Positions 25,959 to 35,755 are shown, counted from the first letter of the stretch. The stretch: 64,000 bases of DNA from Serratia quinivorans (GCF_946227985.1 NZ_CAMKGL010000001.1:372001-436000), one strand, 5' to 3'. A program made the numbers and translations. The notes: generated by a model not told the origin, from the sequence alone.

Positions 25959-28397
25959 TTAATAACTGATGGTTTCCTGGGAGACCGAATTGGCCTGGAC
26001 ATCATTGGCGCTGAGCCATGTACGTTTGTTTTTCAAATCACCGAACAATGACAGCTGATCGTCAAAATGTTTTGAGCGTTTCCCGTCTGGAGCAATAAAA
26101 CCGGACTGGCCTGGAGGCGTCACCTCGACACCGGTGACACCTTTACGGGTAAAGACCACCATGTCATTTTCGGTTCCGCGGTTCATGGCAAGACGATTCT
26201 GAACGTGTTCGTCTGAGCCTGCTTGTGGAACGTTCAGGAAGTTTTTGGTTTGATAAGTGGTGTTTGACACCTTGGTCTGCCACGCAGTCATCTTCTCGCC
26301 TTGCGCTTTATTCAGATCGTTAACGGCGAGCTGCAGCGCTTCCATCATCAGGCCATCGACGTCTCTGCCTTTGAAGATATCAAAGCCCGAGGTCTTACTG
26401 CCGGCGGTCATGCCCTGATACAGAATTTTGGTCCCCACCGAGATATTCTGACTGCCCGTGGTGCTCTCTCCCGGCGTCATATAGCCGGGATCAAGGAACC
26501 ACGAAGCCTGTTCCGCAGGCAATATTCCGCCCAGCGACAGAGTCAGCATATGTTGCAGCCAGGCACGGAAGATCGGTGTCGCCGGGGTATCGTAATAACC
26601 GTCGTTATTCAGATCCCGTTCCTCATAGTCCCATTTACCGAGAATAGCGGCAGCTTCGCGCAGTTTCGGGTTATCACTTTTGGCGGCGACCTTGACCAGG
26701 CGGGGCACAAAAAAGCGCGCGTTAGGATCTTCGAATGCCGCATCCATCATCAAATCCCATAACTGCGTGGGGGTAAAGCGCGGCTGACTATCAATGCGGG
26801 TGAATAACGACTGAATACGGTCGGCGGTATTCCAGGAATACCACCATTCATCCGGGTTGGGGAAACCTTCCGCAGGGCGGTTGTTCCAGTTGGCGATGTA
26901 ACCCGTTTTGGGATTGTAGACCTGAGGATTGGTGGAAAATGGCATGAAACCTTGCCATTCGGAACTGCCGTCGCCTGGCATAGGTAGCCGGTTATCGTGC
27001 CCTTTAAGGCGTATTGGATAACGTCCGCCCAAGGCATAACCGATGTTGCCTTTATTATCGGCGTAGTACCAGTTGACGTTGATGGCGGAATGCTGGACCT
27101 GATCGAGCCATTGTTGATGGTTTTTCGCTTTGCCGACTTTATTCCAGGCCAGTAAAGTGGCGACTTCCTCGCCTTCCCAGCCACGACGTTTGGCATAGGC
27201 CAGACCCTGCTTGGGATTGTAGTCGATGACGGCACCTTGCACGCTACGGTACACCGTCAAACGCCGGGTTTCGCCATCCTTCACCGCGATGGTCTCAATG
27301 CGTTTTTCCAGAGGGCGGTATTTCCCCTGATAGAAGTACTCTTCAGGGTTTTTAGGGTTCAATTTCAACTGGTATATATCGACATTATCACCAGCCCCCC
27401 AGGTACTTCCCCAGCTGATGTCGCGGTTGTAGCCGAACTCTACCATCGGATAGCCGAAAGGACTGTTTCCCACCGCGTCATAACCCGCGCCATGTAACCC
27501 AACAGAATAGGTGTAAGCAGGCTGATAGAAACCGAACTGAGGCCCGTTTAACAGAATGCTTTCGGCACCTTCAGATTTACGGGAGCCCAGGACGATGATG
27601 TTACTGAAGGCTTTTTCCTTCGGTGGCTTCCAGCGGGGCGTTTGTTCGTTGGCCGCGGTCTCTGTCGGGAGCGTTGCATGGTTCAGGGCGGTTGTCGTCG
27701 GCGGAGCAGAAACGTAGGCGCCATCGCGTACCGAAGGCTGCCATTCCCCCTTGGGGACTGTGGTGGGTGCGCCGGGGTTGTTTTGTGAAAGCAATAGGTT
27801 AAATATCGCCTTGCCTTGCGTCTCGCCATCCTTTTTTATCAGCCCGGCGAGTAATTGCTGGTTTTCCAGCTCGGTGTTGTAGTCTCCGAATCGGTTGACC
27901 ATGGAGCCGATGAACACCATGGCCACATCGAAGTCCGTCCAGGGAGCCGGTTTAAAATTATGGTCAATAAACTGTTTTGGCATCAATTGCTGCGGATTGG
28001 CATCGATTTTCTTCAGCCATGCATTAATGCCCTGGGCATAACCATCGAGAATATCGCGATCGCTTTGGGGCAGCGCGGCCAATTGAGCTTTTATTCTGGC
28101 AGGGGAATACTGTTGGCGAATGCCTATATCAAACGACAGATAGTCTTTGCCCAACACTTCGGCGACACGCCCCTCTGTACTACGCCGGGACATTTCCAAC
28201 TGGTATAGACGGTCCTGAGCGATGGCATAACCATAGCCATAAAACAGTCCGTAAACGTCATTGGCGTAAATGTGAGGGGTGCCATAGGTGTCTCGTTTTA
28301 TCGTCACATCGGCGGCAAAAGTTTGGGCTATCACCAGGTTGCAGCCCAACCCAAGGGCCAGTAGCAAAGCAGATCGCGTTTGAAATAACAATTTCAT
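25959..28397 (-). CDS. pac: Penicillin G acylase precursor
   Basis: An 812-residue Ntn-hydrolase precursor. It has a signal peptide (residues 1-28), an alpha chain beginning ADVTIKRDTYGTPHIYA, then a linker and a beta chain whose N-terminal catalytic serine is in KAFSNIIVLGSRKSEG near residue 265. The following NGPQFGFYQPAYTYSVGLHGAGYD and SWGSTWGAGDNVDIYQ segments match E. coli penicillin G acylase closely. The precursor is processed autocatalytically to a periplasmic heterodimer that hydrolyses phenylacetylated amides, including penicillin G. It is monocistronic, with an AT-rich upstream region. Natural role probably phenylacetyl-compound scavenging (known for the family, not shown here). 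Confidence 0.93.
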   Translation of the reverse strand: MKLLFQTRSALLLALGLGCNLVIAQTFAADVTIKRDTYGTPHIYANDVYGLFYGYGYAIAQDRLYQLEMSRRSTEGRVAEVLGKDYLSFDIGIRQQYSPARIKAQLAALPQSDRDILDGYAQGINAWLKKIDANPQQLMPKQFIDHNFKPAPWTDFDVAMVFIGSMVNRFGDYNTELENQQLLAGLIKKDGETQGKAIFNLLLSQNNPGAPTTVPKGEWQPSVRDGAYVSAPPTTTALNHATLPTETAANEQTPRWKPPKEKAFSNIIVLGSRKSEGAESILLNGPQFGFYQPAYTYSVGLHGAGYDAVGNSPFGYPMVEFGYNRDISWGSTWGAGDNVDIYQLKLNPKNPEEYFYQGKYRPLEKRIETIAVKDGETRRLTVYRSVQGAVIDYNPKQGLAYAKRRGWEGEEVATLLAWNKVGKAKNHQQWLDQVQHSAINVNWYYADNKGNIGYALGGRYPIRLKGHDNRLPMPGDGSSEWQGFMPFSTNPQVYNPKTGYIANWNNRPAEGFPNPDEWWYSWNTADRIQSLFTRIDSQPRFTPTQLWDLMMDAAFEDPNARFFVPRLVKVAAKSDNPKLREAAAILGKWDYEERDLNNDGYYDTPATPIFRAWLQHMLTLSLGGILPAEQASWFLDPGYMTPGESTTGSQNISVGTKILYQGMTAGSKTSGFDIFKGRDVDGLMMEALQLAVNDLNKAQGEKMTAWQTKVSNTTYQTKNFLNVPQAGSDEHVQNRLAMNRGTENDMVVFTRKGVTGVEVTPPGQSGFIAPDGKRSKHFDDQLSLFGDLKNKRTWLSANDVQANSVSQETISY

Positions 28398-28849
28398 GCA
28401 GTTTCCTCGTCAACTCGCTGTTATCGCGGCGGTGGTTTGTTCACTCAGGGAGGGCGAGCCTGCCGTGAGCATTCAGTTAGCTTGCTACATAAAATCAACA
28501 AAGTGATACATAATTTTAACTTTTATAGCGTTTTGTGTGTCCAAAGTCACTGTTCAAGGAAGGCTCTATCTATGGGGCTGGTCATTAATATAATTATTAA
28601 TTCACTAATTCATGTTGGGGTTTTGTGATGATTGGGAGTGATTTACAGTGGAAGGGATACTTGATTTTAATTTTTATCTTGAAGAGTAAATCATGAAATA
28701 AACATAGTTACTGAGGTGGCAATAGGATCAGCGGGATGGCTTGGTTTTTTCCGTGATATCGGCCATGTGAGGTATCTTGTAACCCTATATGGCCCGTCAT
28801 CTGTTTTGCTGAGGGGGAACTTTGATCGTCTCTGGATCAACGTTGAATT
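28398..28849. other. AT-rich intergenic region upstream of penicillin acylase and TetR genes
   Basis: About 450 bases between divergent genes. It is markedly richer in A and T than its surroundings (for example TTAATATAATTATTAATTCAC near 28583). I see no convincing coding frame, RNA gene or hairpin. It should hold the promoters of pac (leftward) and of the TetR gene (rightward); no clean consensus boxes stand out. Confidence 0.5.
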
Positions 28850-28873
28850 GTGACTTAATTACCAAATGGTCAC
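28850..28873. promoter_or_regulatory. TetR operator upstream of the regulator gene
   Basis: GTGAC-N14-GTCAC, 24 bases, lies 39 bases before the TetR start codon. A second site with the same arms and the same spacing lies upstream of the efflux adaptor gene at 29530. The pairing makes both likely binding sites for the TetR protein encoded between them. Confidence 0.6.
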
Positions 28874-28911
28874 TCGTTGTCAATCAGGGCTCATTGAGCT
28901 AAGCTGGAAAA

Positions 28912-29526
28912 ATGACTAAACATATAAATGAACATCCCCCCAGGGGACCCTCGGATCACAGCGTCCGCGATCAGGTCGTCGACGCTGCCACAGAGCATTT
29001 CGGGCATTTTGGCTATGAGAAAACCACCGTCTCGGAACTGGCTAAATCAATAGGTTTTTCAAAATCTTATATCTATAAATTTTTCGATTCCAAGCAGGCG
29101 ATCGGCGAGGTTATCTGCGCCAATCGACTGGCGATGATCATGGCGATTGTCAATTCAGCGATTGCAGATGCACCGTCGGCCTCCGAAAAATTGCGGCGTT
29201 TATTCAGAGCACTGACCGAAGCCGGCAGTGATTTGTTTTTTCACGATCGTAAGCTTTATGACATTGCTGCGGTCGCTGCGCGTGACAAGTGGCCTTCGGC
29301 AGAGGCCCATGAGGGACGGCTGCGACAACTGATTGAGCAAATCATTGTAGAAGGGCGGCAGGCGGGGGAGTTTGAACGGAAAACGCCGCTGGATGAGGCT
29401 GCGCATGCGATATATCTGGTCATGCGGCCTTACATCAATCCGGTTCAGCTGCAATACAATCTGGAAACGGCATCGGCGGCTGCTGCGCTCCTGTCTTCAC
29501 TGATACTGAGGAGTTTATCACCCTGA
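28912..29526 (+). CDS. TetR/AcrR-family repressor of the RND efflux operon
   Basis: A 204-residue regulator. Its N-terminal helix-turn-helix is typical of TetR (GYEKTTVSELAKSIGFSKSYIYKFFDSKQAI, residues about 34-63), followed by an all-helical ligand domain. It lies directly upstream of, and in the same direction as, a membrane fusion protein and an RND pump. Matched GTGAC-N14-GTCAC sites before it and before the adaptor gene suggest that it represses both itself and the pump. The inducer is unknown. Confidence 0.9.
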   Translation: MTKHINEHPPRGPSDHSVRDQVVDAATEHFGHFGYEKTTVSELAKSIGFSKSYIYKFFDSKQAIGEVICANRLAMIMAIVNSAIADAPSASEKLRRLFRALTEAGSDLFFHDRKLYDIAAVAARDKWPSAEAHEGRLRQLIEQIIVEGRQAGEFERKTPLDEAAHAIYLVMRPYINPVQLQYNLETASAAAALLSSLILRSLSP

Positions 29527-29529
29527 GTT

Positions 29530-29553
29530 GTGACTATTGACAATATTGGTCAC
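29530..29553. promoter_or_regulatory. TetR operator upstream of the efflux genes
   Basis: GTGAC-N14-GTCAC, 24 bases, begins 3 bases after the TetR stop codon and 49 bases before the adaptor ATG. The outer arms match those of the site at 28850 exactly while the centre differs, which marks the arms as the conserved contact bases. Confidence 0.6.
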
Positions 29554-29601
29554 TAGTCTGAGAATGCGGTTACTGTCCTGTCAAATTAATTAAGGGAACC
29601 C

Positions 29602-30711
29602 ATGCTCAGGCTTAATCCGGCCACCTTTGCTGTTTGCCTGTTGCCGCTTGCCCTTGTGGCCTGCGGTGACTCTTCCAGCACCGAAGATCCCCGTACTCAG
29701 CCTCCTCTGGTAAGGTCTGCGACCGTGGTGAGTGCTGTCGATACTTCCCGCGCATTTACCGGCGTTGTTGTCGCCCGAACTCAAAGTGACCTCGGTTTTA
29801 GAGTGCAAGGCAAAATCCTTGAACGTCTGGTCGATACCGGCCAGACCGTTAAACGCGGCCAGCCATTGATGCGTCTGGATCCGGTTGACCTGAGCCTGCA
29901 GGCACAGGCTCAGCAACAGGCCGTCGCGGCTGCAAGGGCCCGTACAAGGCAAGCTGCTGATGACGAGGCGCGTTACCGCAGTCTGGTCACTACGGGGGCC
30001 GTGTCGGCATCGGCCTACGGTCAGATAAAGGCCGCAGCCGATACGGCCAAAGCTGAACTCCGTGCTGCACAGGCGCAGGCGAATGTGGCACAAAATGCGA
30101 CAGGTTACGCCGCGCTGTTGGCCGACGCCGACGGCGTGGTCATGGATACACTGGCTGAACCCGGACAGGTTGTCAGTGCCGGGCAACCGGTAATCCGGCT
30201 GGCCAGAGCAGGGCAGCGCGAGGCCATCGTGCAGTTGCCTGAGACGCTACGCCCGGCTCCCGGAAGCGAGGCCGAGGCAAGGTTGTACGGTACCGATAAA
30301 CAGTCACTCCCTGCGAAACTGCGGCTCCTTTCCGATGCGGCCGATCCGGTAACGCGCACCTTCGAGGCGAGATATGTGCTGGAGGGGGCACTGGCGAGCG
30401 CGCCTCTGGGATCCACCGTTACGCTGCATATTACTGACGATAAATTACCGGGCCAGATGATGCAGGTGCCTTTAGCGGCAATCTATGATCCGGGCAAAGG
30501 GCCAGGTGTCTGGGAGATTTCGGGTAAGCCGGCCAAAGTGTCATGGCGGCCTGTTCAACTGCTGGGGGTGGGTGACGATGTTGCAAGGGTGACCGGTCCC
30601 CTTAAGCTGGGAGAACGGGTGGTCGCTCTGGGGGCGCATCTGCTGCATGACGGTGAGGCGGTACGCCTGGCTGAACAGAGCGATACCCGCATCGCCGGGA
30701 GCCGGCCATGA
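29602..30711 (+). CDS. RND efflux periplasmic adaptor lipoprotein
   Basis: A 369-residue membrane fusion protein. It has a lipoprotein signal peptide with the lipobox LVAC (Cys near residue 21), so it should be anchored in the inner membrane. The barrel-sandwich half-motif GFRVQGKILERLVDTGQTVKRGQPL (described in part, near residue 62) is followed by an alpha-helical hairpin (about residues 95-155) and beta-barrel domains. It overlaps the pump gene by 4 bases. It would bridge the RND pump to an outer-membrane channel; no channel gene lies nearby. Confidence 0.92.
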   Translation: MLRLNPATFAVCLLPLALVACGDSSSTEDPRTQPPLVRSATVVSAVDTSRAFTGVVVARTQSDLGFRVQGKILERLVDTGQTVKRGQPLMRLDPVDLSLQAQAQQQAVAAARARTRQAADDEARYRSLVTTGAVSASAYGQIKAAADTAKAELRAAQAQANVAQNATGYAALLADADGVVMDTLAEPGQVVSAGQPVIRLARAGQREAIVQLPETLRPAPGSEAEARLYGTDKQSLPAKLRLLSDAADPVTRTFEARYVLEGALASAPLGSTVTLHITDDKLPGQMMQVPLAAIYDPGKGPGVWEISGKPAKVSWRPVQLLGVGDDVARVTGPLKLGERVVALGAHLLHDGEAVRLAEQSDTRIAGSRP

Positions 30712-33700
30712 GCGCGGGGCGATTCAATCTTTCAGCGCTTGCCGTTCGTGAGCGTTCGATCACACTGTTCCTTATTATCCTGATGACGGTCGCGGGTATT
30801 CTCTCGTTTTTCGAACTGGGGCGGGCTGAAGATCCCCCCTTTACCGTTAAGCAGATGACGATTATTTCTGCCTGGCCGGGTGCCACCGCGCAGGAGATGC
30901 AGGATCAGGTTGCCGAACCGCTTGAAAAGCGAATGCAGGAACTGAAGTGGTATGACCGTAGTGAGACCTACACGCGTCCCGGTCTGGCTTTTACCATGCT
31001 GTCACTGCAGGACCGCACTCCGCCTGCACAGGTGCAGGAAGAATTTTATCAGGCGCGCAAGAAGCTTGGTGATGAGGTTAAAAACCTGCCGGCAGGCGTG
31101 ATAGGGCCGATGTTCAATGATGAATTTTCCGACGTAACCTTTGCCCTTTTTGCGCTGAAGGCAAAAGGGGAGCCACAGCGACTGCTGGTGCGCGATGCGG
31201 AATCTTTGCGCCAGCGTCTTTTACATGTGCCGGGGGTCAAGAAGGTCAATATCATCGGCGAACAGGCTGAACGTATCTTTGTCTCGTTCTCGCATGACCG
31301 GCTGGCCACGCTGGGCATTTCTCCTCAGGATATTTTCTCCGCCCTCAACAGCCAGAACGTATTGACGCCCGCCGGTTCGATTGATACCCAGGGGCCGCAG
31401 GTCTTTATCCGCCTTGATGGTGCCTTTGACGAACTGGAGAAAATCCGCAAAACACCCATCGTTGTCCAAGGCAGAACCCTACAGCTTTCTGACGTGGCAA
31501 CGGTTGAACGTGGCTATGAAGATCCTGCAACCTTCCTGATCCGCAACCAGAGTGAACCGGCGCTGCTGCTGGGGATCGTTATGCGTGACGGCTGGAACGG
31601 CCTGGATCTGGGGAAGGCGCTGGATGCGGAAACCGCCAAAATTAATGAGAGCATGCCGCTCGGCATGAACCTGACCAAGATCAGCGATCAATCAGTCAAC
31701 ATCAGCTCCGCCGTTGACGAGTTTATGATCAAATTCTTTGTCGCGCTGCTGGTGGTGATGGTGGTGTGCTTCGTCAGTATGGGATGGCGGGTGGGCGTGG
31801 TGGTCGCCGCTGCCGTGCCCTTGACGCTGGCTATCGTTTTTGTGGTGATGGAGGCTTCCGGCAAAAACTTTGACCGCATTACCCTGGGGTCGCTGATCCT
31901 GGCGCTCGGGTTGCTGGTTGATGATGCCATCATCGCCATCGAAATGATGGTGGTGAAAATGGAAGAGGGTTACGATCGCATCAAAGCCTCAGCCTATGCC
32001 TGGAGTCACACGGCGGCTCCGATGCTGGCGGGCACGCTGGTCACCGCCGTCGGTTTCATGCCCAATGGTTTCGCACAGTCCACCGCCGGCGAGTACACCA
32101 GCAACATGTTTTGGATTGTGGGGATTGCCCTGATTGCTTCCTGGGTCGTGGCGGTGGTGTTTACGCCTTATCTGGGGGTGAAAATGCTACCGAAAATCAA
32201 AACGGTGGAGGGCGGGCATGCGGCGATTTACGACACCCGCCAGTACAACCGCTTTCGCCGGGTACTGACCCGCGTTATCGCGCGAAAATGGATAGTGGCC
32301 GCTACCGTTATTGCCGTCTTTATTGTCGCTATTCTCGGTATGGGGCTGGTGAAAAAACAGTTTTTCCCCACTTCCGATCGGCCTGAGGTATTGGTTGAAG
32401 TCCAGATGCCTTATGGCAGCGCCATTGAGCAGACCAGCGCCACCACGGCGAAAATTGAAGCCTGGCTGAAAAAACAGAAAGAGGCAAAAATCATTACGGC
32501 CTATATCGGGCAGGGGTCGCCGCGCTTTTATCTGGCCATGGCACCAGAGCTGCCCGATCCGTCGTTTGCGAAAATTGTCGTGCTGACGGACAGTCAGGAA
32601 GCGCGTGAGGCGCTCAAATTCAGACTGCGTGAAGCGGCGGCCAGCGGCCTGGCACCTGAAGCGCGTGTGCGCGTGACTCAACTGGTGTTTGGTCCGTATT
32701 CACCTTATCCGGTGGCTTACCGAGTCATGGGGCCGGATCCCACCAAACTGCGCGAAATTGCAGACAAGGTAGCAAGGGTGATGCAGGCCAGTCCGATGAT
32801 GAGGACCGTCAACACCGACTGGGGACCGCGGGTGCCGGCACTGCATTTCACGCTCAATCAGGACCGCCTTCAGGCGGTAGGGTTGACATCGAATACGGTT
32901 GCACAGCAGCTTCAATTCCTGCTTTCAGGGGTTCCGATCACCTCTGTGCGTGAAGATATCCGTTCGGTGCAGGTCATGGGGCGCGCGGCGGGAGATATTC
33001 GGCTTGATCCGGCAAAAATAGCCGGTTTTACCTTAGTGGGCTCTTCCGGACAGCGTATTCCGCTATCTCAGATAGGCAAGGTTGAAGTGCAAATGGAAGA
33101 TCCTGTTCTGCGTCGTCGCGATCGCACCCCGACGATTACCGTGCGGGGGGACATTGCCGAAAACCTGCAACCGCCGGATGTCTCTACAGCAATCATCAAG
33201 GCGTTGCAGCCGGTCATCAATCAACTTCCGACGGGTTACCGTATTGAACAGGCTGGTTCGATTGAAGAATCCGGCAAAGCGACCAAAGCAATGGCTCCGC
33301 TGTTCCCTATCATGATTGCCATGACGCTGTTGATTATTATTCTGCAGGTGCGGTCGATGTCGGCAATGGTAATGGTATTCCTCACCGCGCCACTGGGGCT
33401 GATTGGGGTGGTGCCAACGCTGCTGCTCTTCAACCAGCCGTTTGGCATCAATGCGCTGGTAGGATTAATCGCGCTGTCAGGCATCCTGATGCGTAATACC
33501 CTGATCCTGATAGGGCAGATTCATCACAACGAACAGGAAGGGCTGGCACCATTCCATGCGGTTGTGGAGGCGACGGTACAGCGAGCCAGGCCGGTGTTGC
33601 TCACGGCAATGGCCGCCATTCTGGCGTTTATCCCGCTGACGCACTCGGTGTTCTGGGGAACGCTGGCCTATACCCTGATTGGCGGCACCTTCGGTGGCAC

Positions 33701-33797
33701 CATCATCACGCTGGTCTTTCTGCCGGCAATGTATGCCATCTGGTTCAGGATACGGCCTGACAATCAGCGGCAGAGTGAAAGGCCTGCATCCGGCTAG
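30708..33797 (+). CDS. RND-family efflux pump permease
   Basis: A 1029-residue AcrB/MexB-class pump with the usual two repeats of six helices and two large periplasmic loops. The proton-relay aspartates are visible in helix 4 (LALGLLVDDAIIAIEM near residue 400), and the N-terminal cytoplasmic-to-helix segment RSITLFLIILM is typical. The start overlaps the adaptor stop (ATGA). Sequence is nearer to the drug/solvent-type than to the heavy-metal-type branch, judged by overall motifs; the substrate cannot be read. A strong terminator follows at 33848. Confidence 0.93.
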   Translation: MSAGRFNLSALAVRERSITLFLIILMTVAGILSFFELGRAEDPPFTVKQMTIISAWPGATAQEMQDQVAEPLEKRMQELKWYDRSETYTRPGLAFTMLSLQDRTPPAQVQEEFYQARKKLGDEVKNLPAGVIGPMFNDEFSDVTFALFALKAKGEPQRLLVRDAESLRQRLLHVPGVKKVNIIGEQAERIFVSFSHDRLATLGISPQDIFSALNSQNVLTPAGSIDTQGPQVFIRLDGAFDELEKIRKTPIVVQGRTLQLSDVATVERGYEDPATFLIRNQSEPALLLGIVMRDGWNGLDLGKALDAETAKINESMPLGMNLTKISDQSVNISSAVDEFMIKFFVALLVVMVVCFVSMGWRVGVVVAAAVPLTLAIVFVVMEASGKNFDRITLGSLILALGLLVDDAIIAIEMMVVKMEEGYDRIKASAYAWSHTAAPMLAGTLVTAVGFMPNGFAQSTAGEYTSNMFWIVGIALIASWVVAVVFTPYLGVKMLPKIKTVEGGHAAIYDTRQYNRFRRVLTRVIARKWIVAATVIAVFIVAILGMGLVKKQFFPTSDRPEVLVEVQMPYGSAIEQTSATTAKIEAWLKKQKEAKIITAYIGQGSPRFYLAMAPELPDPSFAKIVVLTDSQEAREALKFRLREAAASGLAPEARVRVTQLVFGPYSPYPVAYRVMGPDPTKLREIADKVARVMQASPMMRTVNTDWGPRVPALHFTLNQDRLQAVGLTSNTVAQQLQFLLSGVPITSVREDIRSVQVMGRAAGDIRLDPAKIAGFTLVGSSGQRIPLSQIGKVEVQMEDPVLRRRDRTPTITVRGDIAENLQPPDVSTAIIKALQPVINQLPTGYRIEQAGSIEESGKATKAMAPLFPIMIAMTLLIIILQVRSMSAMVMVFLTAPLGLIGVVPTLLLFNQPFGINALVGLIALSGILMRNTLILIGQIHHNEQEGLAPFHAVVEATVQRARPVLLTAMAAILAFIPLTHSVFWGTLAYTLIGGTFGGTIITLVFLPAMYAIWFRIRPDNQRQSERPASG

Positions 33798-33847
33798 ATC
33801 TGTTTCTGGCGAGAACAAATGAACCGCGTTTTTGTCACGTAGTCTCA

Positions 33848-33886
33848 CCACAGACCATTGTCATTGGGTGATGGTCTGTGGTTTTT
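33848..33886 (+). terminator. Rho-independent terminator after the RND operon
   Basis: CCACAGACCAT and ATGGTCTGTGG are perfect 11-base complements around a 12-base loop, followed by five T. The hairpin lies 50 bases after the pump stop codon and 135 bases before the first tRNA-Asn 3' end copy. Confidence 0.88.
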
Positions 33887-34020
33887 ACAGTATCGACTGA
33901 GAAATTAAGGAACCGGATAATAAGGGGGCAGTTGCAACGGCAATCTGAAAAAGATGACCATTGTGTACTATTGAATCTGACTGACGGAGGAATTTGCAAA
34001 GCGGGATGGAAACAAGAAGT

Positions 34021-34116
34021 TGGCTCCTCTGACTGGGATCGCCTTTGCCAGTAACTGGCTAATAAGTAAGCTAAACCTTAATTCTTACTCTGTCAAGACC
34101 ACCAAAATGACCACCA
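34021..34116. repeat. Distal att-like copy of the tRNA-Asn 3' end (junction 1)
   Basis: Bases 34021-34036 repeat exactly the last 16 bases of the tRNA-Asn gene at 55547-55562 (TGGCTCCTCTGACTGG). The next 80 bases align with those after the second copy at 37802, ending in two GACCACCA repeats (34097, 34109) that also occur beside the integrase (55428, and reversed at 55387). This is what a distal attachment site of an island inserted at the tRNA looks like. Confidence 0.75.
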
Positions 34117-34154
34117 ATCGACGCTGATGAGCGAATCAGGGGGCTGGGACGTCG

Positions 34155-35075
34155 TTACTTATTGTTGGAATTGGGGACATGCTGCTGCATCAATTCAACG
34201 ATCCAATCAATAAAAACTCGCAGTTTGGCGTTGACATGGCGGTTCGGCGGAAATGCCAGGTACAAGGGCATTGAATTAATACGCCAATGTTCAAATAGCG
34301 GAATCAAGGAGCCACAAGCCTGATGTGCTGCCGCCATGTAGACTGGCAGTGCAATCACGCCTAACCCAGCCAGACCAGCTTCGAGGTAAGCATTGCCATC
34401 ATCCACTGCAAGCACATAGCTGCTCTTGATTTCGATATGTTCACTCTCACAGTGCAGTACCAGAGAATCAATCTTGCCGGTACGTGAGGACAAGAATCCC
34501 ACTATGCGATGGTCGGTGTCTTCCAGCTCTCGCGGGTGCGCAGGGGCGCCAAGGCGTTCCACATAACTGGGGGCGACGTAGACGCCGAATTGCAAATCGC
34601 CGACATGGCGTGCGATCAGGGACTGGTCGTTGATTTCGCCACCGCGCAGGACGCAATCCACATTGTCGCCGATCAGATCCACCACCCGGTCACTCACGCC
34701 CATGTCGAACTGGATATCAGGGTAGCGCGCGTGGAAAGCCGGTAGTGCCGGCACCAGCACAAGGCGGGCCAACGGACTGGGCACATCCACTCGTAGCCGT
34801 CCTCTGGGCGTAATCGCCGTACTTGACAGGCTGTTTTCAGCATCATCCATGTCCGCCAGGAGGCGAATGACGCGCTCGTAGTACGCCGCGCCATCAGGGG
34901 TGACACTAAGCTTGCGGGTGGTGCGATGGAGTAACCTGACGCGCAGCCGCGCTTCCAACTGTTGAATGAGTTGTGTCACCGTGGTTTTGCTCATATGAAG
35001 TGTTTGGGCAGCCTTTGTGAAGCTACCTGCTTCCACTACCCGAGCAAAGGCGCGCATCGCATCGAAACGATCCAT
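34155..35075 (-). CDS. LysR-family regulator of the RidA/quinone reductase block
   Basis: A 306-residue LysR regulator. Its helix-turn-helix reads SFTKAAQTLHMSKTTVTQLIQQLEARL (residues about 17-43), and HRTTRKLSVTPDG follows at 55, as in the CrgA-like group. The ATG has a GGTAAGG ribosome-binding site. It is divergent from a RidA gene 141 bases away; an ATTGTTTG/CAAACAAT inverted repeat sits 23 bases from its start. It is the first gene inside the tRNA-Asn island. Confidence 0.9.
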   Translation of the reverse strand: MDRFDAMRAFARVVEAGSFTKAAQTLHMSKTTVTQLIQQLEARLRVRLLHRTTRKLSVTPDGAAYYERVIRLLADMDDAENSLSSTAITPRGRLRVDVPSPLARLVLVPALPAFHARYPDIQFDMGVSDRVVDLIGDNVDCVLRGGEINDQSLIARHVGDLQFGVYVAPSYVERLGAPAHPRELEDTDHRIVGFLSSRTGKIDSLVLHCESEHIEIKSSYVLAVDDGNAYLEAGLAGLGVIALPVYMAAAHQACGSLIPLFEHWRINSMPLYLAFPPNRHVNAKLRVFIDWIVELMQQHVPNSNNK

Positions 35076-35097
35076 TCCTTACCCTCTCTTTTCACCG

Positions 35098-35120
35098 ATT
35101 GTTTGGATTTTACAAACAAT
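35098..35120. promoter_or_regulatory. Inverted repeat between LysR and RidA genes
   Basis: ATTGTTTG-N7-CAAACAAT is a perfect 8-base dyad in the divergent intergenic region and contains the T-N11-A pattern expected of LysR sites. It probably serves autoregulation and control of the RidA and oxidoreductase genes. Confidence 0.6.
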
Positions 35121-35216
35121 GATGAACAAAGTCGCTTGTTTATCCACCCGATCTGGCACCTGTAAAGTGTCTTTATATTCATTGGGCAGATTTCGCCCCA
35201 TTGCAAAGGTACAAAC

Positions 35217-35606
35217 ATGACAACACGCGAAGCAGTTTTTCCCTTTGGGCGACAGGCGCTCTATGAACGCAATCGGTATTCACCGGCCATCAAATCTAAC
35301 GGCTTCTTGTTTGTTTCGGGGCAGGTGGGTAGCCGAGAGGATGGTTCGCCTGAACAGGATCTTAAAGAGCAGATCAGGCTGGCATTTGATAACCTTAATG
35401 CTGTTCTCACGGCTGCGGGCTGCACGTTCGGTGACGTGGTTGACGTTACCCTCTTTGTCGTCGATCCCGAGTCAAACCTCGACGCTATCTGGAGTATCCT
35501 GCCAGAATATTGGGGGGAAGCGCCTTACCCTACGTTGACCGGGATCGGCGTGACGTGGCTTTACGGATTCAAGTTTGAGATTAAGGTGATTGCCAGGCTG
35601 CCCTAA
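35217..35606 (+). CDS. RidA/YjgF-family protein
   Basis: A 129-residue member of the RidA family, which hydrolyses reactive enamine/imine intermediates in characterised cases. Visible family features are KSNGFLFVSGQVG near residue 27, the central FDNLNAVLTAAGCTFGDVVDVTLFV near residue 61 (partly quoted), and the C-terminal strand. The usual catalytic-site Arg near the C-terminus (PxARxxVGV) is replaced by a different sequence (GIGVTWLYGFKFEI). It may therefore not be an enamine deaminase. It is divergent from the LysR gene. Confidence 0.85.
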   Translation: MTTREAVFPFGRQALYERNRYSPAIKSNGFLFVSGQVGSREDGSPEQDLKEQIRLAFDNLNAVLTAAGCTFGDVVDVTLFVVDPESNLDAIWSILPEYWGEAPYPTLTGIGVTWLYGFKFEIKVIARLP

Positions 35607-35755
35607 GCGTTATGGGTCTTTCCGTCCGTCGAAAATTCAACAGGGCAGCCCGTGCTGCCTGTAGAGGCAACAGAGAGATTTCTGACGTGCTATAGGCCGG
35701 ATCGGGATGGTTTGCCAGACGGGGCCGCATTTACTGATAAGACAGAGGAAAATTT

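Noticed and set aside
28437..28628. 63-residue frame upstream of penicillin acylase
   Set aside because: AT-rich intergenic DNA, no ribosome-binding site, no conserved features.
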